The translations under genes were made by a program, and so were the position numbers. The notes beneath the pieces are model-generated. The model did not search any database and was not told the origin of the DNA. It saw only the letters and a list, made by a program, of their open reading frames with translations. A stretch of 64,000 nucleotides of DNA from Microglena sp. YARC. Taxonomy: Eukaryota > Chlorophyta > Chlorophyceae > Chlamydomonadales > Chlamydomonadaceae. The DNA lies in assembly GCA_022414725.1 (NCBI GenBank), contig CM039464.1, positions 3,102,021 to 3,166,020 on the forward strand, read 5' to 3'. Of the stretch, positions 8,838-18,319 are shown piece after piece. Every line of letters begins with the position of its first letter. The stretch's first letter is position 1.

Positions 8838-9332
8838 GAGTCAGCATGTTCTGTTTTATTTATTTCATCATTCTCCCTTACACTGTACAGTTGTTCTCAA
8901 ATAAAGTGGGACACACCGCATGGAATAACAGGGGACTCACTCGCACGTCCACACGAAAACTGATGAAACGATGTCGATACTCTTGGGGGATCATCACTCA
9001 CTCACTCAAAGATGACGGGAAAGTAATCGCAAACGGTCAGCAGGGAAATGATGCCGTGATGCCGACACAAAACATTCCACCTTGGCAACATTCACGCATC
9101 GGACATGCTGATTGGTGATCCCTTCGCATACAACCATACCCAAAAACTCCATGTGAAAGTTGAAGACCGGAATTTTTCGCGGTTGTTCACTACAAATACT
9201 ACAATCGGAGCTTGAGGAAAGTATTGAATTGTCCAACTTTTCAGAATTCCCAGACGACAAGGTGTCACACTTTCAAATGTCCCTAGCTGTATGCGCTTGC
9301 AACAATTGCCTTTATCAGCTTGTGCAGCATAC
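8838..9332. other. No firm gene; possible upstream exon on the minus strand
   Basis: A minus-strand frame from ATG 9260 (MSSGNSEKLDNSILSSSS) is serine-rich and could supply a first exon for the ORF at 8247-8837, but no donor/acceptor pair with matching phase was found. The region is otherwise non-coding. Confidence 0.3.
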
Positions 9333-9442
9333 AATGGGCGGTCCTGCATTCCGGCCGATTTTGACTGGTTGCGAAACATGGTTTGGAGCGGATTTGTGAT
9401 TCCTCGGTGCTGATATCTCAAGCTAGCGAGTCGTTCCGGATG
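9333..9442 (-). repeat. Right arm of 110 bp inverted repeat
   Basis: Begins AATGGGCGGTCCTGCATTCC at its inner edge. Pairs with 6665-6775. Confidence 0.8.
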
Positions 9443-9444
9443 CT

Positions 9445-9498
9445 CTAAATTCTGAGTAGAAATTTAAAAAAATCCGCCGGGAGGAAGGAACGCCCATT
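9445..9498 (+). repeat. Direct repeat 1 with transposon-like end
   Basis: Starts CTAAATTCTGAGTAGAAATT and ends GGAACGCCCATT. A diverged direct copy is at 10768-10824. The ends resemble the terminus of the 8.7 kb element. Confidence 0.7.
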
Positions 9499-9593
9499 AC
9501 TTTTTTGTAGCTCCGAATATTCAGACAGTCTTGCCGTCGACCACTTTTTCGTTTGTTTTTGTGGGGCGTTCGGAGTGCGACATGTGAAAAGTA

Positions 9594-10379
9594 ATGAGAC
9601 ATAATATTACGAACACATTTCCCATGGAAATGAAAGACATGCTATCATCGTCATCTTCTCGCTCGGTCTCAGACGTTGTGGTTGCTTGGTACAACGATCC
9701 GGGGGTGGAACGATGGGTATCCGCGCTTGCTTTTGCGTTTTCGGAGCGTCTTGCAGGCGAGCGGTACCGGATATTCGTGTTCCACAAGGGTACTGACGAA
9801 GATGCAAAGCAACGTTTGTTCGATGTCTTGGGTACAAAGTGTAGTGATGTCGATGTCTTTTTCGAGCATCTGGATAATGTGGGTCGTGAGGCAGATACGT
9901 GGTTGCATTACACGGTGGCGCGTTTGCCTGCTGGCGACATGCCTGTGAACCGTGTGGCCTTCTTGCAGGGTGATCCTTGGGACCATTTTGGGACGCCGCA
10001 TGGCGGCAAGGAGAGGAATCTAGATGTGTTTTCATCAAAGCTTGTGGCATTGCTTGCGCCTACCGCTCATCCGATGGCGTCGAACCTTGAGCCATTGTTT
10101 TGCAACCTGATGAGCGAGTCGCGTGTCATGCGGAGAGGGCTCTCGCACCCTCAACGTCTGGACCTTGAGCGGGTTTGGGTTGAGGCCTTCGGATGGGAAT
10201 GTAAGGTGGACAGTTATGTGTTCGCTGCAGGGGCGCAGTACCTTGTGGACGCCGTGCGCCTTTCTCAAGAAAAGCCATTGTCTTGGTGGACGTCCCTTCA
10301 TCATAAATTGCGTGCTGACGAGATCAATGCTTGGGAGATCGAGCGGTTTTGGTTGCATATTTTTGGTGATGGTGTATAA
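9594..10379 (+). CDS. DUF3431 family protein (glycosyltransferase-like)
   Basis: A 261-residue ORF from ATG 9594 to TAA 10377-10379. It shows the signature of DUF3431: VVVAWYNDPGVERW near residue 28, Y-R-I-F-V-F-H-K-G near 58, NVGREADTWLHY near 95 and VAFLQGDPWDHF near 122. Members occur in fungi, algae and giant viruses and are thought to resemble nucleotide-sugar transferases, with the D of QGDP as a likely functional residue; the substrate is unknown. No signal peptide or membrane segment is visible. It is followed 41 bases later by a coiled-coil gene on the same strand, and both sit between direct repeats. Confidence 0.8.
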   Translation: MRHNITNTFPMEMKDMLSSSSSRSVSDVVVAWYNDPGVERWVSALAFAFSERLAGERYRIFVFHKGTDEDAKQRLFDVLGTKCSDVDVFFEHLDNVGREADTWLHYTVARLPAGDMPVNRVAFLQGDPWDHFGTPHGGKERNLDVFSSKLVALLAPTAHPMASNLEPLFCNLMSESRVMRRGLSHPQRLDLERVWVEAFGWECKVDSYVFAAGAQYLVDAVRLSQEKPLSWWTSLHHKLRADEINAWEIERFWLHIFGDGV

Positions 10380-10419
10380 AAAAAAATGCATCATGCTTGG
10401 AATAAGCATTGTTTCAAAC

Positions 10420-10785
10420 ATGAACGATCACTCCGCTACAGCTGCTCCTCCTCCTCATTACTTGCGTCGTAGCATCAAACGAATACCATTAAAAGATGAT
10501 GGCGCTGTCGACTACGATGAAAAGCTTAAAAAGGAGATTGGATACATCAATTACCATTTCATGCACAAGAAAGAAGTACTTGAACGCAGAATACAACAGT
10601 TGGAGCAGGAGAGGGAAAAGCAAATCAAATTCGCAACCGATCGGAACACTATTGCCCAATTGGAAGGCAACGTTGATTTGGTGCGGGCCGCTGAAAACTA
10701 TCTTCGTGTTGAAGCGATCGAGGATGAGTGTTGGGCTTCGAAAGCCATCTTGAAACCGCCTGAGGATCTAAATTCAGTAGAGTAG
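10420..10785 (+). CDS. Small coiled-coil protein, unknown
   Basis: About 121 residues from ATG 10420 (an in-frame ATG at 10393 would add nine residues) to TAG 10783-10785. After a short basic N-terminus (YLRRSIKRIPLKDD) there is a long charged helix, KKEVLERRIQQLEQEREKQI, then a second helix. This suggests a structural or partner-binding coiled coil. No family recognised. The last codons overlap the direct repeat at 10768-10824, so the C-terminus may have been altered by that repeat. Confidence 0.6.
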   Translation: MNDHSATAAPPPHYLRRSIKRIPLKDDGAVDYDEKLKKEIGYINYHFMHKKEVLERRIQQLEQEREKQIKFATDRNTIAQLEGNVDLVRAAENYLRVEAIEDECWASKAILKPPEDLNSVE

Positions 10786-10824
10786 AAAATTCAAAAAATC
10801 CGCAGTGAGGCAGGAACACACATT
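10768..10824 (+). repeat. Direct repeat 2 with transposon-like end
   Basis: Diverged copy of 9445-9498; ends CAGGAACACACATT. Confidence 0.65.
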
Positions 10825-10946
10825 CTGTACCGCTTGCAGATACCGCCAGGCAAGTGCAACCAAGGGTTTATAGGGTTTATCCCAACTCATTATTTATTTA
10901 TACCATCCTGTGCGCTTGCATGCATGTACACACATGTTCATCGAAC

Positions 10947-11091
10947 ATGCATTCGCACACGCGATCATCGTTTCCACTCCTAACGTGTCCCTATGACATT
11001 CTTGATCGTATTGCCCTATTCTCTTCCAACCCCAAGATTGTATTAGTGTGTAAAACTCTGCACAAAAGATTTTCGGGATGGCCAAAACTGT
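10947..11091 (+). pseudogene. F-box fragment at the viral/host junction
   Basis: In one frame the plus strand encodes an F-box-like start, CPYDILDRIALFSSNPKIVL followed by VCKTLHKRF, in the pattern leucine/proline - aspartate-isoleucine-leucine - hydrophobic helix - V-C-K-x-hydrophobic. F-box proteins with this start are common in giant viruses, where they recruit SCF-type ubiquitin ligases. ATG 10947 or 10920 may be the start. The sequence ends abruptly near 11091, where the copy of the host ARM-TIR gene begins. Only about 45 residues remain. Confidence 0.6.
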
Positions 11092-11189
11092 GTACTGATG
11101 GAGTGCATCTGCAGGTCCAAGGGAGATGGTGTAGGAGTTGCAACCTAGGCGTGGATGCTTGGTGTGGGTGTTCGGTAACCTAGGCATTG

Positions 11190-12246
11190 GGTGGCAACCC
11201 AGCCCAACCCCAAAATTGTGCAACATCTCTCCGTGACTCAACTGTGCCACATCCAACCCAACCCAACCCAACCCACAAATTGTGCAACAGCTTTCTGCGA
11301 CTCACCTGAGCCACACCCAACCCAACCTAACCCACAAATTTTGCAACAGATCTCTCTAACTCACCTACCCTGTGCCACACACAACCAAACCCATCCCTAC
11401 CCAACGCACAAATTATGCAGCTCTCTGTGACTCACCTGTGCCACACCCAACCCAACCCAACCCCACCCTGCCCAGCCCAACCCACCAATTGTGCAACAGA
11501 TCTCTGTTACTCACCTACCCTGTGCCACACACAACCCAACCCAACCCTGCCCAGCCCAGCCCAACACACAAATTGTGCAACAGCTCTCTGTAACTCACCT
11601 GAGCCACACCCAACCCAACCCACAAATTTTGCAACAGATCTCTGTAACTCACCTACGCTGTGCCACACCCAACCCAACCCAACCCAGCCCTGCCCAGCCC
11701 AACCCACAAATTGTGCAACACCTCTCTGTAACTCACCCAACCCAACCCAGTCCAACCCAACCCAACCCACCATTTTTGCAACAGATCTGTGAAACCCACC
11801 TACCCTGTGCCACACCCAACCCAACCCGACCCAACGCAACCCAGCTCAACCCAACCCACAAATTGTGCAACACCTCTCTGTAACTCACCTGTGCAACACC
11901 CAACCCAACCCAGTCCAACCCACAAATTGTGCAACACCTCTCTGTAACTCACCTGTGCAACACCCAACCCAACCCAGTCCAACCCACAAATTGTGCAGCA
12001 CCTCTCTGTAACTCACCTGAGCCACACCCAGCCCAACCTAATCCAGCCCAGTCCAACCCAACCCAACCCACAAATTTTGCAACAGATCTCTGGAACCCAC
12101 CTACCCTGTGCCACACCCAACCCAACCCGACCCAACGCAACCCAGCTCAACCCAACCCACAAATTGTGAATCAGCTCTGTTACTCACCTGTGCAACACCC
12201 AACCCAACCCAACCCACAAATTGTGCGACACCTCTCTGTAACTCAC
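11190..12246 (-). repeat. Tandem array of splice-donor-bearing units, copy A
   Basis: About 15 units of 45-85 bases. Read on the minus strand, each has GTGGCACAG or GTGCACAG followed by GTGAGTTACAGAGA, then a C/A-poor stretch ending in TTGGGTTGGG. The unit bordering the exon at 12247 supplies its donor (CAG/GTGAGT); the others repeat it. Long ORFs through the array on both strands are repeat artefacts. Confidence 0.85.
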
Positions 12247-13707
12247 CTGTGCCACAATTTCCGCACTTCCAATTTCCGGCTTCCGTACTGACTGTACTGC
12301 CTGCACGAGTGCAGACCTCACATCCTCCTCCAGGCTGCTGCGCAGGCTGGCGACATCCAGCAGTACCGTGGTAGGTGCGGAGGCAGACTCTTGCTGTGGC
12401 ACACGCCGCTTCTGATGCAAGCGGCACGGAGCGGGCCATTGCGCTAGGATGCTCAGTGTCAGCTTCCTCATGCCCTCCGTCTGCTGCCTGCTGCTCCCTC
12501 AGCCTCTTCATCTCCTCCTTCAGGATTTTCACCTCCGCCATCAGCACTTGAACAGTGCCCTCGGGAGCGGAACCATCCACATCTGAACCAGCGGGTACGG
12601 CCGTGCAAGTGTCCAGCTGGGGGCCCTGACCCTGCACATAACCTGCAGCAGGATGTGCAGGCAGGGGGGTACATGGCGTGGGGACACGGCCACATTTGCG
12701 GTGGCATCATCATACCTTGGAGCTGGGATGGCACACTGAAGGGCTGATTCATGAAAGGGTGTGCTTGTGGCATCCCTGCCCCCCTCCAGACCACATGCCA
12801 GCTGCCGGGAACATAACTGAGCCCCCAGGCCATGTCATCATTCCCGGCCCCCCTGCAGGCTGCATTGGGCCAGCTGGGGGCATGCCCGCCCCAACAGGCA
12901 GCTGCGCACAGTCGGCAGGGGTGGGGCCTGCGTACCCACCAACCTGCATGCCACCTGGGCCAACCTGAATGCCAGCTTGGCCAAATTGCATGCCACCTGG
13001 GCCAACCTCCATGCCAGCTTGGCCAACCTGCATGCCAGCTGGGCCAACCTGCATGCTAGCTGGGCCAACCTGCATGCCACCTGGGCCAAACTGCATGCCA
13101 GCTGGGCCAACCTGCATGCCAGCTTGGCCAACCTGCATGCCAGCTGGGCCAACCTGCATGCCGGCTGGGCCAACCTGCATGCCAGCTGGGCCAACCTGCA
13201 TGCCAGCTGGGCCAACCTGCATGCCAGCTTGGCCAACCTGCATGCCAGCTGGGCCAACCTGCATGCCGGCTGGGCCAACCTGCATGCCAGTTGGGTCAAA
13301 CTGCATGCCAGCTGGGCCAACCTGGGCCGCTAGTGGTAGTGCGGTTGGTTGTGTGGAAGCCAGCTGGCTGCCACGTTTGATCTTGGATAGCAACTGGTTA
13401 ACAAAAGCCGAGTAGTACTCATCACTGTGCATGATTGACTTCCTGGAGAAGATAGGACACACCTCCTCCGGCAGGCTCTGCAGCTGCTCATCGGGAGGGA
13501 ACAAGCACGTGACGGCACCTGAGCTGTCTTTACACCTTGCTCCCTCGCTAGTGACCAAGATGATATTTGTTTTGGTTTTGACGGCCGCCTGCAGCTCCTT
13601 GATACACCAGTGAGAGGACAGGATGTTGTCGGTCAAAATGAAGATCAGGTTCCGACTGCTGGCCACGGCTGCCTCCAACTGCGTTACCTCCTCGCGCCAC
13701 TCAAAGT
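12247..13707 (-). CDS. Exon: second half of TIR domain, GPAGMQV repeats, coiled coil (copy A)
   Basis: The acceptor CCTAACAG/AC at 13708 joins in phase to TIR exon 1, giving AFLD-FEWREEV. The first 100 residues finish the TIR fold: QLEAAVASSRNLIFILTDN, then SSHWCIKELQAAV with the glutamate that is catalytic in NAD-cleaving TIR domains, then NIILVTSEG. After a linker come about 18 heptads of GPAGMQV (13325-12953), a proline/glycine/methionine-rich stretch, and a coiled coil (VLMAEVKILKEEMKRLREQQ, about 12560-12480). A C6 run at about 12780 shifts the frame; copy B has C7 and stays open. A second frame change near 12690 is present in both copies, so an intron or a shared error is possible. Donor CAG/GTGAGT ends the exon at 12247. 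Confidence 0.7.
12953..13325 (-). repeat. 21 bp coding minisatellite (heptapeptide GPAGMQV)
   Basis: About 18 units of the type GGCCAACCTGCATGCCAGCT on the plus strand. Variants change G-P-A to G-Q-A or G-P-G. Since 21 is a multiple of three, unit gain or loss keeps frame. The other two minus frames and the plus frames are also open; they are shadows. Confidence 0.9.
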
Positions 13708-15608
13708 CTGTTAGGCATGGATGCAGAATATCAGGCAGGGGTAGTTTCAGAGTATGTATGATCATACAAACGTTACAGCACGTTAAAGCAAGCTATAGCA
13801 TGCTGCAGCAAGTTGGACACGTTATTCTTTCTCTACGACATGTCAAGGTGTTAAACCCCTCAACCCCACCCCTCGATTAGTGTTGTGCTTTTTATTTTTT
13901 GAAGTGCTTTTTCATTTTAAAAATTCCTAACCTTCCTATACCGTTGAGCAAGTCCCTTTAGCCTATTTGGCCTACCCCTGCACTGTAACATACAAACATA
14001 CATACAAGCGTTAAAACTTGTTATGAATGTCAGGCATGGATGCAGAGTATCAGGCATGGGTAATTTCAGCGTATGTGTGTTCAGGGGAATGCAGATTTGT
14101 TGAGGGGTGCTCAGGGGTGTTCAGCGTATGTACGTTACAGTCCAGGGGTAGACAGATTTGGTTTAAGGAACTCCGCCAACCTCAAACAATCAAGTTTGAT
14201 TATAGATTGCTAGGAAGGCCTGAGTAAAGTAAGCACTCAATGAAATGGTCCACAACAAATCGCACGCATGTCGGAGGACATGAGTTCAAGTGTTATGTAT
14301 ATAGTTTAACTATGTAGACATTGTTAAGACATCCTATTTAGAGAGAGTATTTATACATGCTCTCTATAAATATAGTTTCTAAAAAAACTAAGCTTTGTTG
14401 ACCATATTTGAGAGAGCACTTAGCTTTAGCTATACACTATGTAAACAGAAACATACGCTACAACACGTCCAGGCAAGCTATAGAACGTTGCAGCAAGTTA
14501 AACACGCTATTCATTCTCTACGACACGTCAAGGTGTCAAACCCCTCGATAAGCGATACAACTTGTTATGGAAGTCAATCACAATGCGTGTCAGATCACAA
14601 TTGGCCATAACGGGTCCCAAATACTTGTCCCAGGTAGGGTCCCAAGGGAAAGCAACAGCAGCAGCAGCAGCAGCAGCAGATCGAAGACTCTTGTCAATCC
14701 TGTTCGAAGCTGAGCTGATGGTCCCACGTTGCCGACAAGCACGTGGGTTACATGTAGCTATTCAGCTACCAAGCTACCTCATTCTACTTAGACAGCCATT
14801 GAGACTCCAACATATCCCGACACTTTGAACTCAATAACAGGTGCAGTAACTTCAAAATGCGGGACTGCTTACCCTGGAGCCCGCTTTCAACCCGGGTGAA
14901 GTTCGTGCAGGCGGCAGGTAGGGCGCAACGAACTTAGGATTTCCCTGTCAGAAACGCAGTCAGAAACTAATAAATAGCAGCTACATCAGTTGCTAGCTCA
15001 GGCCCAACCCAGGTGGCAAAGGTGGGACGGAGGGCTCAAATCACTTCACTGGCGTCACAAACGTCATGACGGAAGGCCCCTTTCCGGGGGAAATGCCACA
15101 CCTAAGTGTCGCACCGGCGTCGCACCGAGTCGCTGAATTTGCGACGCGTCGGCAAAACAAAAAAAATGTGCCCATTTTCCACAAAGAAGTGCCACAGTAA
15201 AGCAGACTGGTATTCACAAAACATGGCTCTAGCTTCTGCTGTAGATCTTATTTGGTTGATGGTTGCAGGTATATTTGTAGATCTTCTTTGGTTGAGAATA
15301 TGCAGGTCTATACATTTATGTATGTATGCAGATGTATGTTACAGTCCAGGGGTAGCCAAATTGGCTAGAGGGACCTAGGTCTATATAAGCCTTGCAGAGG
15401 CCTCTATGTACTGGATTCTTGTTTACTGACTGTAAAACAAAGAGCATGACAACCTGTGACTGTTAAACGAAGAGCATGATAAACTGTGTGGTGCATGAAC
15501 ACCATGGTCCTACTGTGTACCATGCACCCACAACCTTCTAAATCCCAACGTTCTGCAACAGGCTCCTGTCAGGTGATGACCTTTGAGGTGGATGAAGCTC
15601 GTGCGCAC
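13708..15608 (-). other. Intron inside the TIR domain (copy A)
   Basis: 1901 bases from GTGCGCAC to CCTAACAG. It contains two related 100-base stretches (about 13768-13865 and 14450-14548, sharing CAAGCTATAG and CTACGACA), a CAG run at 14655-14680, and repeats of TTACAGTCCAGGGGTAG. No gene is visible. Confidence 0.7.
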
Positions 15609-15708
15609 CTAGAAATGCAGACAGTCCTCGAACAGTGAGAAGCGTGTGAAGTGCACGTGCAAAGTCCTTGGCATCTGAGCGCTTGTGAGACAGGAAGACA
15701 TCCCAAAC
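15609..15708 (-). CDS. Exon: first half of TIR domain (copy A)
   Basis: A 100-base exon between CTCAG/GTTTGG and CTAG/GTGCGC. It encodes VWDVFLSHKRSDAKDFA and HTLLTVRGLSAFL, the beta-A/alpha-A start of a TIR domain (D-V-F-L-S-H). It ends one base into a codon that exon 2 completes as aspartate. The preceding exon at 17220-17371 ends in phase 0 and joins as GDY-VWD. Confidence 0.8.
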
Positions 15709-15715
15709 CTGAGCA

Positions 15716-16140
15716 TGTGGTTGTGTGCTTATGTGGGTTGGGGTGTGGGCGTGGGTGTGGGCGCTTGTGTGGGTTGGTGTGCGGGTGTGAGTGAGGGTGT
15801 GGGTTGGTGTGTGGGTGTGCAAAGTCCTTTGCATCTGAGCGCTTGTGAGACAGGAAGACATTCCAAACCTGAGCATGGGTGTGGGTTCTTGTGTGGGTTG
15901 GTGTGTGGGCGTGGGTACAGGTGCAGGTGTGGGTGGGTGGGTGGGTGGGTGTGGGTTGGTGGGTGGGTTTGCGGGTGGGTGAGGGTGTGGGTGAGGGTGT
16001 GGGTGAGGGTGTAAGGGTGGGTGAACAGGTGTGGGTGAGGGAGTGGGAGCTGTTGAGCTGTGTTGGTTTGAGGACGTGTGGGGAGGTGTTTGTGTTTGCT
16101 AGGTTGGATGTGTGGGGTGTGGGGGGGGGAGGGGAGAGGG
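15716..16140 (-). repeat. GT-rich intron minisatellite with a decoy TIR exon (copy A)
   Basis: Repeats of GTGTGGGTTGGTGTGTGG on the plus strand. Embedded at 15818-15871 is a second copy of the first half of TIR exon 1, with acceptor and the residues VFLSHKRSDAKDFA, but it runs into repeat sequence without a donor. Confidence 0.8.
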
Positions 16141-17219
16141 ACAAGGTCTAGATGTGTGCGTGGACAAGGTTGTGACTGTTTTCTGTTTGGAGCACATCAT
16201 GCAGTGTTTCGCTTTTTAGCTACGCACGGTACAGCAGCTTCTAGCCAGCTCCTTGGCTACGCACGGCAGCTCCTTGGCTATGCACGGTAGCTGCTATCCA
16301 GGTCATGCCACTAGGTCAAGAGCCAAGTTTGCGACTGTGTTTGAATGCCCACCATGTCAGCTTACAAGCGCACTAGCTAGCTGCAGGTCTGGCGCAGGAC
16401 AGGGAAGGGGAGCTGCCTAGAAGCTGCTACATGTAGCCAAAAACAGAAACAGTGATAGCTTGCAACATGGCCCTGATGTAGGGAATGGCAATATGATATC
16501 ATATGATGCCGGCAGTCTGACCAGGCCAAAGTTACCATTTAAATAAAATATCATATGATGCAATTTGTATGATATCATATAATATCATACTCACCTTTGG
16601 CCAACATCATATGATATGCCGATCTCTACATTAATGCAAGTCATAAACTGCATCACAAGGCAAAGGCACTCTAGATGGAAGGTTCTTGTGGCAAATATAC
16701 AGACAAGCAAAAGCATGTTTCGGCGGAGCCCCCCCTTCTGGGGGGCAGGAGCCCCCAGGGTCACCCCGTTGTTCGTCCGACCGCCCCCCCGAGACAAAGC
16801 CTGACACGCCAGCCAACTGTTTCGTAACTAACTGGCTTTGGTCCGTTTGATTCTGTTGCCAACACTCTCTGCCAATTTACCGCGTTGCTTGTGACGCTGC
16901 CTAGGACTTGTCACCATTGTCACCAGCAAGACCAAACACAGTCGATTCGTCTATATACAGCAGCTTCTAGGCAGCTTCATGCGCCAGCCACTGGGCAACG
17001 TCCCACAATTTCAGTAGTGCTGCAAAGATGATCATGACATAGGTTGGGATTGATAGCCAGCCAGGGGATCTGCCAAGAAGCTGCTGCTTGTAGCCGAAAA
17101 GAAAAGCTACCAGATCAAAATATAGTGAACCCCTCACAGCCAGGCTCCCACCACCCCAAGCCCTGTCATGGGTTGCAGCATTGATTTAATATAATTCATT
17201 ATTCATCTTGCAAACTTAC
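16141..17219. other. Intron, no gene seen apart from a MITE
   Basis: Holds the MITE at 16479-16629, short GCTACGCACGGTA repeats (16215-16295) and a G/C-rich hairpin (GCCCCCCCTTCTGGGGGGCA, about 16730). Nothing coding is recognised. Confidence 0.5.
16479..16629. mobile_element. MITE with TATGATATCATATGAT-type inverted ends, copy 1
   Basis: Starts GTAGGGAATGGCAATATGAT and ends in the imperfect inverse (CATATGATATGCCGATCTCTAC). Related copies are at 34822-34995, 52719-52874 and, as part of the duplication, 59910-60061. Confidence 0.7.
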
Positions 17220-17371
17220 ATAATCCCCAGGCGCCGTGGTGCTAGCAGCCGCAACATCCAACCGTGATTGTGAAAGCGCCTTATCAGCTTGGGCGTCCCC
17301 TAGCTCGCCCGTATGTAGCAAGCATGAATTCAGACAATCCATTGTGCGTGTACTCAATGGCGCCACCTCAG
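17220..17371 (-). CDS. Small exon upstream of the TIR domain (copy A)
   Basis: Bounded by CCCCCCAG/CTGAGG and TTAT/GTAAGT. It encodes about 50 residues (TMDCLNSCLLHTGELGDAQ, then SQSRLDVAAASTTAPGDY) that lead into the TIR domain. No domain of its own; probably the linker between ARM and TIR. Confidence 0.6.
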
Positions 17372-18310
17372 CTGGGGGGAGCAGGGACTGCAAGGGAGCA
17401 TCAGAGCACCAAGTCAGCTGGGGGAGAGGGACTGTAAAGGAACATTGAGTCAGATGGGGGGAACAGGGACTGGCTGTAAAGGAGCATCGATTCAGCTGGG
17501 GGGGAGCATGGACTGCAAAAGAGCATCAGAGCACCAAGTTAGCTGGGGGAGAGGGACTGTAAAGGAGTATTGAGTCAGATGGGGGGAACAGGGACTGGCT
17601 GTAAAGGAGCATCGATTCAGCTGGGGGGGAGCATGGACTGCAAAAGAGCATCAGAGCACCAAGTTAGCTGGGGGAGAGGGACTGTAAAGGAGTATTGAGT
17701 CAGATGGGGGGGAACAGGGACTGGCTGTAAAGGAGCATCGATTCAGCTGGGGGGGAGCATGGACTGCAAAAGAGCATCAGAGCACCAAGTTAGCTGGGGG
17801 AAAGGGACTGTAAAGGAGTATTGAGTCAGATGGGGGGAACAGGGACTGGCTGTAAAGGAGCATCGATTCAGCTGGGGGGGAGCATGGACTGCAAAAGAGC
17901 ATCAGAGCACCAAGTTAGCTGAGGGAGAGGGACTGTAAAGGAACATTGAGTCAGATGGGGGGAACAGGGACTGGCTGTAAAGGAGCATCGATTCAGCTGG
18001 GGGGGAGCATGGACTGCAAAAGAGCATCAGAGCACCAAGTCAGCTGGGGGAGAGGGACTGTAAAGGAGTATTGAGTCAGATGGGGGGAACAGGGACTGGC
18101 TGTAAAGGAGCATCGATTCAGCTGGGGGGAGCATGGACTGCAAAAGAGCATCAGAGCACCAAGTTAGCTGGGGGAGAGGGACTGTAAAGGAGTATTGAGT
18201 CAGATGGGGGGAACAGGGACTGGCTGTAAAGGAGCATCGATTCAGCTGGGGGGAGCATGGACTGCAAAAGAGCATCAGAGCACCAAGTCAGCTGGGGGAA
18301 AGGGACTGCA
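17372..18310 (-). repeat. 125 bp tandem array of splice-acceptor-like units (copy A, 8 units)
   Basis: Read on the minus strand, each unit has pyrimidine tracts ending in AG: TGCTCCCCCCAG, CTCCTTTACAG, CTCTCCCCCAG and GCTCTTTTGCAG. The last unit supplies the acceptor of the exon at 17220-17371. Copy B has 6 units. Confidence 0.85.
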
Positions 18311-18319
18311 AAGGTGCAA

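Noticed and set aside
9333..9498. 166-base MITE bounded by AATGGG/CCCATT
   Set aside because: Ends fit the family but no 4 bp target duplication is present (ATAC against ACTT), so it is left as repeats only.
11190..12290. Long proline/asparagine-rich ORFs (QPNPTQP type) on both strands, and again at 54622-55719
   Set aside because: They are translations of the donor-array minisatellite, open in several frames at once.
12838..13415. ORFs reading ACRLAQL, CMPAGPT and LHASWAN over the heptad repeat
   Set aside because: Frame shadows of the 21 bp minisatellite; only the minus frame that continues the TIR domain is supported.
16730..16800. G/C hairpin as a transcription terminator
   Set aside because: Eukaryotic context and position within an intron; no reason to assign a terminator.
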